A stretch of DNA of 64,000 nt from Candidatus Chloroploca sp. Khr17 (GTDB lineage: Bacteria; Chloroflexota; Chloroflexia; Chloroflexales; Chloroflexaceae), in assembly GCF_004138165.1 (NCBI RefSeq), contig NZ_RYFF01000001.1:186001-250000 (forward strand). Direction: 5' to 3'. A program made the position numbers and the translations under genes. This document shows, piece after piece, positions 57,603 to 64,000 of this stretch. The notes beneath the pieces were generated by a model that ran no database searches, had not been told where the DNA came from, and saw only the letters and a program-made list of their open reading frames with translations. The first letter of the stretch is position 1, and each line of letters opens with the position of its first letter.

Positions 57603-58784
57603 ATGCGCTGGCTCTGGCGATTGCTGATCATCCTGCTCTATGGCGAGCGACTGCTGAAACATCTGGCCGTGGAGCGCTTTTTTCGTCGTGCTCAACCACC
57701 ATCTGCAGCTAATCCGGGGCTCGTCAGCATTATGCAGCCGATCCTCAGCGGTGATCCAGCCTTGGCAGCTTGTCTTGAAGCAAATCTCATCGCCTACTCT
57801 GATTATCAACGTGAATTCATTTGGCTCATTGATGATAATGATGAGTCGGCGCGGCAGATCTGCACTGACCTGATGGCCCAGTATCCCTCGGGGGCAATTA
57901 CGCTGGTGGCCTTGCCTGCCCCGCCGCCTGAACACAACCCCAAACTTGCCAAGCTGATCGCTGGAAGTGCCCGCGCACGTGGCACGGTCATCTGTGTGCT
58001 CGACGACGATACCATGTTGCCTGACCATGCCCTGGAAAACTGCCTGCCTTATCTGGCGCAGCCCGGGGCCGGGCTTGTCTTTGGCCTGCCCTATTATGTC
58101 AGTTACGCCAATCTCTGGTCAGGTCTGGTGGCGACGTTTGTCAATAGCAGCAGCTTGATGACCTACATTCCGTTCAGCCTGCTACACGAGCCAGTGACGA
58201 TCAATGGCATGTTTTATGCCATGCGGCGCACCACGCTTGAGGCTGTCGGTGGCTTCGCTGGTCTGGAACAACTTGTCGCCGACGACTTTGCGATTGCCGA
58301 ACGATTGCGGAAACACGGCTATCGTCTGGTACAAACTCCGGTGCGTCACGCGATCCGCACCACCGTATCAGGGCCACGCCACTATCTGCGCCTGATGCAG
58401 CGCTGGCTCATCTTCCCCCGCGAGTCGCTGATGCGCCACCTTGCCCCGCACGAACTGGTGCTCGTCTACAGCCTGGTAGCGTTGCCGACGTTTCTGCCGT
58501 GGGTGGCGCTCGCTGTGTCAGGTGGAAGACCGGGGCAGAGAAGCCTGCGGCTCTTTCTCACCTATGCGGGCCTGAGCTACCTGATCTTTGCCACGCATAA
58601 TCGGCGCTACCTCAACGGCGCAACACCCTGGCGCTGGAGTTGGATGGTGCCCCTGGTGCAAATCCTGCTGCCTGCGCAATTCATGAGCGCCATGCTCGCG
58701 CCACGGAAGATCAACTGGCGCGGGCATACGATGCAGATCGAACGTGGCGGCAACCTCCGCCTCTTGCATCGGCGCGACCAATGA
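57603..58784 (+). CDS. Membrane glycosyltransferase, GT21/ceramide glucosyltransferase-like (second of pair)
   Basis: 393 residues from ATG 57603, with AAGGAAG upstream. LIDDNDES, VLDDDT (134-136), ADDFAIAERL and LMQRW give the D, D, D, (Q/R)xxRW set. N-terminal helix about 1-15; C-terminal helices about 285-375. GLPYYVSYANLWSGL and NGMFYAMRR match HpnI-type lipid glycosyltransferases. Stop and next start overlap as ATGA. The pair probably adds two sugars or acts on two related lipids. Confidence 0.85.
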   Translation: MRWLWRLLIILLYGERLLKHLAVERFFRRAQPPSAANPGLVSIMQPILSGDPALAACLEANLIAYSDYQREFIWLIDDNDESARQICTDLMAQYPSGAITLVALPAPPPEHNPKLAKLIAGSARARGTVICVLDDDTMLPDHALENCLPYLAQPGAGLVFGLPYYVSYANLWSGLVATFVNSSSLMTYIPFSLLHEPVTINGMFYAMRRTTLEAVGGFAGLEQLVADDFAIAERLRKHGYRLVQTPVRHAIRTTVSGPRHYLRLMQRWLIFPRESLMRHLAPHELVLVYSLVALPTFLPWVALAVSGGRPGQRSLRLFLTYAGLSYLIFATHNRRYLNGATPWRWSWMVPLVQILLPAQFMSAMLAPRKINWRGHTMQIERGGNLRLLHRRDQ

Positions 58785-59635
58785 AACTTGCCGAGAGGTA
58801 TAAGGACGTGTTGGCGACGTATCCACCTACGCAACGCATGGTGGCGGGCGAACGGTGGACGGTCATCGAAGCTGGTACCGGCCCAACGGTCGTGCTCTTA
58901 CCGGGCGGCTTTGGCCTGGCAACAACTTCATTTCAATACATTGCCGCACTTGCATCTGACTATCATGTGCTCGCGTTGAGCTACCCGCCCCGGCTCAACC
59001 AGGTTGCCCAACTTGCCTCCGGGGTGGTTGCGCTCCTCGACGCTTATGGTGTTGCCACGGCGAGCATCGTCGGCGGCTCCGCCAGTGGCGGCGTTGCCCA
59101 GGTACTCGTGCGCCGCTACCCACAGCGTATCGCGACGCTCATTCTTGCGCAGACGGGGGTGCCACAGCCAAGGCGGGCGTGGCTCGATCAGTTCATTGCC
59201 AGGGCATCTGAACAATTGCCAGCCGCGTTGATCCTTGGCTGCTTACGGCTGGCCGTCTATGCCTTTTTACCGGGCCAGACAGAAGCGATCATCTTCTGGC
59301 GTCAGCACTTTGCCAACGTCATTGGCGAGCAAACACGCGCCAGTCTGGCTGCACGTTTCCACACCCTGGCTGACTACGACCACAACTATCATTTTACCCC
59401 CGCAGATCTTCAGGCATGGCCTGGCACCGTTGCGATCATCGAAGCACCCCAGGATCGCATGCTGCCTGCGCATGAACAAGCCGCGCTGTGCAGCCTCTAC
59501 CCGCAGGCCACCGTCTACCGCATGGCTGGTACTGCCCACCGCGACAGCGTTACCAACCCGATGCCGCAGATCAGCGTCTTACGGGCGATCCTTGAAGGCG
59601 CAAGCCTGCCTACACATTGCCTGGAGCAGCCCTAG
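58781..59635 (+). CDS. Alpha/beta hydrolase
   Basis: 284 residues from ATG 58781, overlapping the preceding stop by 4 bp; a longer frame upstream lies within the glycosyltransferase gene. VVLLPGGFG forms the oxyanion region, the nucleophile is the serine in VGGSASGGVAQ (SxSxG rather than GxSxG), the acid is in APQDRMLP, and the histidine is in GTAHRDSV. A mobile cap lies about 130-190. It could be an esterase or deacylase working on the product of the preceding glycosyltransferases. Confidence 0.85.
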   Translation: MKLAERYKDVLATYPPTQRMVAGERWTVIEAGTGPTVVLLPGGFGLATTSFQYIAALASDYHVLALSYPPRLNQVAQLASGVVALLDAYGVATASIVGGSASGGVAQVLVRRYPQRIATLILAQTGVPQPRRAWLDQFIARASEQLPAALILGCLRLAVYAFLPGQTEAIIFWRQHFANVIGEQTRASLAARFHTLADYDHNYHFTPADLQAWPGTVAIIEAPQDRMLPAHEQAALCSLYPQATVYRMAGTAHRDSVTNPMPQISVLRAILEGASLPTHCLEQP

Positions 59636-59659
59636 ACTCAATACTTTTCAAAGAAGCTC

Positions 59660-59731
59660 ACGCGAAGACGCGAAGACGCGAAGGGTTAAGCTCACCTACG
59701 CAAAAACCTTTGCGCCTCTGCGCCTTTGCGT
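59660..59731. repeat. GCG-periodic palindrome between convergent genes
   Basis: Left arm 59660-59684 carries ACGCGAAG units; right arm 59707-59731 reads CCTTTGCGCCTCTGCGCC and continues to TTTGCGT. The arms pair with several mismatches and wobble pairs. It resembles 37097-37164 in its right arm (CGCCTTTGCGTC is shared). Confidence 0.65.
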
Positions 59732-59764
59732 CACACAACCCGACTTGTTTGCAAGGTCTTGCAC

Positions 59765-62700
59765 CTAGACCAGGCGCGCTTCGGCAACGGCCTCGTCGGT
59801 TGTGAGCGTCTGGCCGTAGGCATAAGCAGCAGCCTGTTGCTCTTCGCTAAGCGCCATGCCAGCCGGTGCCAGAGCCTCATCGAGTTGGGCCTGTTCGGGC
59901 GGCGAAAGAGGCGAGCCGGTCGCCTCACGCAGGCTCGCCGCAGCAGCAGCGAGGTAGAGCGCACGTTCAGGTTGCCCGGTGAGTCCAGCAAGCACACCGA
60001 CATCTTCAAGCAGATAGGGCAACGCCCAGCGGTCGCCAAGATCCGCATTGATGGTCAGAGCTTCGCGATAGAGCAGCCTGGCGGTTGCGTAGTCGCCTTC
60101 AGCGGTGGCTACCTTGCCAAGGTTGTTCAGCGAAATTGCGATCGCGTGGCGGTCACCGGTTGCCCGCTCAAGGGCCAACGACTCTTCAATATAGCCCCGC
60201 GCCACCTTATAGTCACCGATCTCGATGGCAAGCATGCCTAGGTTGCCCAGCGAATTGGCGATCCAGAGCGGGTTGCCGGCCTTGCGACGCACGGCGAGGC
60301 TAGCTTCAAAAGAGTGGCGGGCCTGATCCACGTCACCCTGGTGGAAGGCCACAATGCCAAGATTGCTCAACGCTTTGCCCTGCATAATCAGATCAGCACG
60401 TTCACGCTGGATCGCCAGACTTGCCTCATAGTGCGCTTGGGCAAGGGCATAATCACCTGTATGCATGGCCGTTGTCCCGGCATAGTTCAGCGTCTCGGCC
60501 AGACCAGCCTGATCGTTGAGCAGCGTAAAGGCCATCATCGCTTCGTCAAGCCAGGGCTGAGCCTCGGCGAAGCGGCCCTGTTTGCGCAACAGTTCGCCAA
60601 TTAGCGCACGAGCCAGCGCTGCGTCTCGCGGCTGATCCTGGGCCAGCGCCAGGTTCAACGCCAGTTCATAGCGCAGATACGCCTCGTCCCACCGCCCAAC
60701 CAGATCGAGTACCTTACCAAGACGAAGCAGTGGCTCAATCTGGGCTTCGGGGGGAACAAGCGCCAGCAACCGCGTAAGATAATCAATGGTCGCTGCATTC
60801 GCATAGATTGACTGCGCAGCAACCCCCGCTCGCCATAAATATTCTCGCCGTTTGTCAACATTTTCGCTGCGATCATAGTGAAAAGCGAGCAGATCAACCA
60901 GTTGCTCCTCCCCGGCATTGCGCTGCTCAAGATAGTGACCAATCTGCTCGTGAAGCATCGCCCGTGTTGCAAAAGACAAGCTCTCGTAGGTCACTTCCTG
61001 GGTCACAATATGCTTGAAGAGATAAGTCAATTCAGGATCAGGGCTATCGAGCGGAGTTAATTCGAGGGTACTCAGATTTTCCAGTTCACGGCGCACCCGC
61101 TCTTGCTGACCCAAAAAAGAACCCATTCCCCAGAGAATCGTCGCAGGGAAGAGACGACCAATGACACTCGCTACTTTCAACAGGTTCCGCTGGCTTTCCG
61201 TGAGCCGATCCACCCGACTGAGGATCAGGCTGTGCAGGCTTGGAGGGAGTTCAAGGCTGCTCAAGACACCTGGATCACGAGGATCGATGCCCTGGTCACG
61301 CATAAAGTTGAGCAATTCTTCCACATAAAAAGGGTTGCCCTGTGTCCGCGCATTCACTTGTTCAATCAGATGTTCTGGAATTGCTTCACGTGTGCCAAAA
61401 AATTGCTGGAGTTTCAGTTGCACCAGCATAGCGACTTCGTCAGGCAAGAGGTTATCGAGAGGCACTGCGCGGAAAGAGGGCACCTGCGTGATGACTCTAT
61501 TGATGCGTTGCTCGCTTTGTGGCGGACGATAAGCCATCAGGATGAGAACGGGCATCGTCGCGAGGGTACGGCCCAGCACTTCCAGCAGATCATGCGAGAG
61601 CGCATCCATCCAGTGGCAATCTTCAAGCACAATCATCAGAGGAAAAAGACTGGCACGCGCACGCAGGCATGTCACCAGCAAGGCTTCAAGTGATTCTTTG
61701 CGCAGTTTTGCGTCGAAATCAATTGTTAATTCGTTATCAGGAATAGATATGTTGAGAATCGCGCCAAGCAATGGCAAGCGCGATACAAGATTCGCGTCAA
61801 GTTGCTCGAGTTCGGTTGCAAGACTTTTGATCTGTTCGGCCACCGTAGCCCGTGGATCAAGGCCAAAGAAGGCGCGCCAGACGTTCTGCCAGACGAGATA
61901 GGGCGTATTGGTGCCATAGGATTGGCAGGCACCACCATAGACCACCAGATTCTGGCGCGAAGCCGCCCGCACGACCTCGGCTACCAGGCGCGATTTGCCC
62001 AGGCCCGCCTCGGCAACAATGCCAACCACCTGACCATCGCCCCGTTGGGCCAGTTCAAGACGGCCCAGCACAAATGCTAACTCGGTCTCGCGCCCAACCA
62101 TCGGTAGCACATAACGTGGTTCGTGCAGGCGGATCGTATCGCGATCAGTGCTGATCAGGCGATAGGTCGCGACTGGCTCAGCCTTGCCCTTGACCATGAT
62201 GGGGGCGAGTGGTTCCCAGGTAAAGCGGTCACCAGTGGCCCGCCGCAGCGTATGGCTAACCAGAACCTGGCCCACCGTTGCATGTTGCATCAAGCGAGCC
62301 GCCATATTTACTTCGTCACCAAGTACACCATAGGTACGCCGAGTGATCCCTCCATATGCGCCCGTACGGGCACGACCCTGGCTCAAACCGATCTGAAACT
62401 GGTCGAGATAGCCAACCTCCCATTCACGCAGTTCAAGTGCGGCCATCACGGCGCGCACAGGATCATCTTCGTGGGCCACCGGGGCGCCAAAGGCTGCGTA
62501 GAAAAAACTACCTTTATCACCAATGGTCAATTGCAACACATAGGCATCGTAGGTGCGCAGCATCCGTTGCGCCTGCAGCATAAAGTTGTTCAGTTTGGTC
62601 TGGGCATCAGGATCGTGGTCATAGTCGATCCCGCCAAAACGCACAAAGAGAGCCACCACTGGGCGCAGCTCGGTGAGAAACTCTCCCATCCCGACCTGCA

Positions 62701-63475
62701 AGCGTTCGAAGATTGGTGGCAACATCCACTGACGATAGCCTGTTGCGTCAAGGGCCGTCTCGGGCAAGGTTGGCCATGGTGCAGGTGCCGCAACCGTACG
62801 CAACCCATGCAACACGGCAAAACGTGCGCTAGTGGCAGGATCAGTGTGCCACCCTCCAACGCTTGCCAGTTCGCCCAGCGCAAGCGCGGTTGCTTCGTCA
62901 AGCACTACCTGGCCCTGCTGGGCCAGATGCTCGGCTTCCGCCATGCGCTGGAGCGTATCGCCAGCCAGGACATCGAGGATCTGAATAGATGGGTCCCCAA
63001 CGAGAAAACGGCGCACGACACCACTGGCAACCCCAACTTTGATCGCCAGACGAAACCTGCCCGCGCCTGCAACCTCAAGCTCCTCAAAGGTCGCCATTGC
63101 CTGTTGCAAGGCAAGCGCACACGTTGCCGCTCGATACGCCGCATGGGCTGAATCTTCATCTGAGGCCCCATCTTCAGATGCGGACGGAGCGACGGCGTCG
63201 AACCAGCAGGTAATGGCATCCCCGGCAAAACCAAGTACCGAGCCGCCATACCGGTCAACTTCGGCAACTAGGGCATCATAGACCCGGTTGAGTTGACGCG
63301 GTAGTTCTTCGGCTCCACGTTGCGGCCCAAGCGCCCGCACGAGCGATTCGGTCAGGGGGGTGAAGCCAGAGATATCGGCGAACAGGGCCGTACCGCTGGT
63401 CTGTTCACGAAGCGTGTGACCATGAGCCAGTGCCTGACGCCGATCCATCGGGATATAGGCGAGGGGCGATTCCAT
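59765..63475 (-). CDS. Double cyclase-domain protein with AAA/STAND ATPase and TPR repeats
   Basis: 1236 residues; AGGAGT lies 9 bases upstream of ATG 63475. Cyclase domain 1, about 25-215, has FADISGFTPLT and VLGFAGDAITCWFD, with both metal aspartates. Domain 2, about 265-440, starts VALFVRFGGIDYD, so the first metal aspartate is not in its usual place, while the GDKGSFFYAAFGAP and RRTYGVLGDEVNMAARLM segments remain; it is probably a regulatory half. ATPase about 460-720: Walker A VAEAGLGKSRL, Walker B LMIVLEDCHWMD. TPR array about 870-1190 (SNLGIVAFHQGDVDQARHS and similar units). Close in plan to the 46166-48937 product; likely senses a ligand through the TPRs. Confidence 0.9.
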   Translation of the reverse strand: MESPLAYIPMDRRQALAHGHTLREQTSGTALFADISGFTPLTESLVRALGPQRGAEELPRQLNRVYDALVAEVDRYGGSVLGFAGDAITCWFDAVAPSASEDGASDEDSAHAAYRAATCALALQQAMATFEELEVAGAGRFRLAIKVGVASGVVRRFLVGDPSIQILDVLAGDTLQRMAEAEHLAQQGQVVLDEATALALGELASVGGWHTDPATSARFAVLHGLRTVAAPAPWPTLPETALDATGYRQWMLPPIFERLQVGMGEFLTELRPVVALFVRFGGIDYDHDPDAQTKLNNFMLQAQRMLRTYDAYVLQLTIGDKGSFFYAAFGAPVAHEDDPVRAVMAALELREWEVGYLDQFQIGLSQGRARTGAYGGITRRTYGVLGDEVNMAARLMQHATVGQVLVSHTLRRATGDRFTWEPLAPIMVKGKAEPVATYRLISTDRDTIRLHEPRYVLPMVGRETELAFVLGRLELAQRGDGQVVGIVAEAGLGKSRLVAEVVRAASRQNLVVYGGACQSYGTNTPYLVWQNVWRAFFGLDPRATVAEQIKSLATELEQLDANLVSRLPLLGAILNISIPDNELTIDFDAKLRKESLEALLVTCLRARASLFPLMIVLEDCHWMDALSHDLLEVLGRTLATMPVLILMAYRPPQSEQRINRVITQVPSFRAVPLDNLLPDEVAMLVQLKLQQFFGTREAIPEHLIEQVNARTQGNPFYVEELLNFMRDQGIDPRDPGVLSSLELPPSLHSLILSRVDRLTESQRNLLKVASVIGRLFPATILWGMGSFLGQQERVRRELENLSTLELTPLDSPDPELTYLFKHIVTQEVTYESLSFATRAMLHEQIGHYLEQRNAGEEQLVDLLAFHYDRSENVDKRREYLWRAGVAAQSIYANAATIDYLTRLLALVPPEAQIEPLLRLGKVLDLVGRWDEAYLRYELALNLALAQDQPRDAALARALIGELLRKQGRFAEAQPWLDEAMMAFTLLNDQAGLAETLNYAGTTAMHTGDYALAQAHYEASLAIQRERADLIMQGKALSNLGIVAFHQGDVDQARHSFEASLAVRRKAGNPLWIANSLGNLGMLAIEIGDYKVARGYIEESLALERATGDRHAIAISLNNLGKVATAEGDYATARLLYREALTINADLGDRWALPYLLEDVGVLAGLTGQPERALYLAAAAASLREATGSPLSPPEQAQLDEALAPAGMALSEEQQAAAYAYGQTLTTDEAVAEARLV

Positions 63476-63487
63476 CGGTTGTGACTC

Positions 63488-64000
63488 CTACGGCAACATC
63501 TGCGATCCCGTCGCTGCCGAGCACGGCACGGGATCAGCAAGAAGCTTGACAAAACGTGTCTGGCCTTTCTTTACCGGCGCAAGACTGACTGGGGTCACCA
63601 GGATGCACCGATCCGCTTTGTTCCGGGCCTGCTTGAAGATAATTGCATACGGGATACCGTCTTCGACATAGAAACCGCACAATTCACCATTGTCACGCGC
63701 CCCATTCGTGCGCCCTACCAGCGCCCACCCGTCTTTCTCGGCACCATCGTAGTCGCCAAGCCCGGCTGCTTGAGTGTTGCGCTCGATCCAGACGCGTGCT
63801 CCCTGCTGCCGCGCACGGTAGAGGTTCTGGTTGACAATCCAGGTCTGTTGCGCCGGAGTCTCATCAACCAGGCCATCAGACGTGACCGCACGTACGTCAA
63901 AGAGGTAACTACCGTTGGCAAGACCTTGGTAACGGATCGGGCTGACACACGGCGCAAAGTTCGCAGGTTCACCTTGGTAGCTCAGGCGGCACTCAAAACG
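63488..64000 (-). CDS. Secreted or surface protein with Ig-like domain, 3' part only
   Basis: 170 residues are visible; the frame is open to the window edge, so the 5' end lies beyond 64000. The first visible residues (FECRLSYQGE, CVSPIRYQGLANGSYLFDVRA, then DETPAQQTW) match the repeated extracellular Ig-like unit with the usual cysteine pair (FECxLD and FxPCxSP). The last 110 residues are not recognised. It ends 12 bp upstream of the cyclase-ATPase gene on the same strand, so the two may share a transcript. Confidence 0.7.
   Translation of the reverse strand, partial: RFECRLSYQGEPANFAPCVSPIRYQGLANGSYLFDVRAVTSDGLVDETPAQQTWIVNQNLYRARQQGARVWIERNTQAAGLGDYDGAEKDGWALVGRTNGARDNGELCGFYVEDGIPYAIIFKQARNKADRCILVTPVSLAPVKKGQTRFVKLLADPVPCSAATGSQMLP

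Noticed and set aside
58640-58780. N-terminal extension of the alpha/beta hydrolase
   Set aside because: Lies wholly inside the preceding glycosyltransferase gene; ATG 58781 makes the usual ATGA junction.
1-64000. tRNA or rRNA genes
   Set aside because: No tRNA-like TPsiC (GGTTCGANTCC) with matching acceptor stem and no rRNA-like stretch was seen by eye.

Overview
The window looks like a chromosomal segment of a bacterium of the phylum Chloroflexota, probably Chloroflexales. This rests on the mix of families (tricorn-type protease, DUF4126 protein, class III cyclase/ATPase/TPR giants, VC_2705-type sodium symporter pair, very large polytopic membrane proteins) and a fairly high GC content judged by eye. 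No rRNA, tRNA or marker gene confirms it, so the taxonomy is inference. No CRISPR array, intact transposase or prophage was found. Promoters, where visible, are ordinary sigma-70 type (TTGNNN-N17-TATAAT-like).

Layout. 1-508 is the 3' end of a primary-type sigma factor, followed by a 137-bp imperfect palindrome. 835-5190 encodes a 1451-residue membrane protein. 5192-7776 (minus) holds a YcxB-like protein and a two-subunit sodium/solute symporter. 8421-13325 is an accessory stretch of lower GC: a VOC-family pseudogene with an internal deletion, a Phd/VapC toxin-antitoxin module flanked by a 12-bp inverted repeat and an integron attC-like palindrome, an MBL-fold hydrolase, and a DNA methyltransferase facing a PD-(D/E)XK protein (candidate restriction-modification pair). 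13328-22388 (minus) is a surface-glycan block: flippase-like protein, GT2, two large membrane glycosyltransferases, and a HEAT/SH3 membrane protein coupled to coaBC.

22417-23384 carries divergent coaBC/hpf promoters, a long structured hpf leader and the ribosome hibernation factor. 23388-28499 (minus) has a zinc-ribbon membrane protein and a trpD - RCK protein - trpC cluster followed by a Sir2 deacetylase upstream. 28566-31682 holds two tandem paralogous membrane proteins. 31807-37090 (plus) has a polyprenol-phosphate glycosyltransferase, a DegS-like kinase, an orphan Flp pilin, a YtcJ-like amidohydrolase and an MFS exporter. 37204-42247 (minus) is a tightly overlapping operon: HMG-CoA-lyase-like protein, SDR and tricorn-type protease. 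42671-46092 has a phasin-like Met/Pro-repeat protein, an ABC exporter and a DUF4126 protein. 46166-48937 and 59765-63475 encode two related cyclase-ATPase-TPR proteins. 49020-52493 is a secreted clostripain-like peptidase. 52693-59635 is a second glycan/lipid operon: a glycoside-hydrolase-like/O-antigen-ligase fusion, a DUF3224 protein, two GT21-like glycosyltransferases and an alpha/beta hydrolase. The window ends inside a secreted Ig-like protein.

The most unusual sequence-level signal is a family of at least nine long intergenic palindromes. All have a three-base loop enclosed as GC-NNN-GC. Their stems are unrelated in sequence but self-complementary, and several are paired with a second mini-hairpin AGGGC-N-GCCCT. 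They occur in convergent, co-directional and divergent gaps, so simple transcription termination does not explain all of them.
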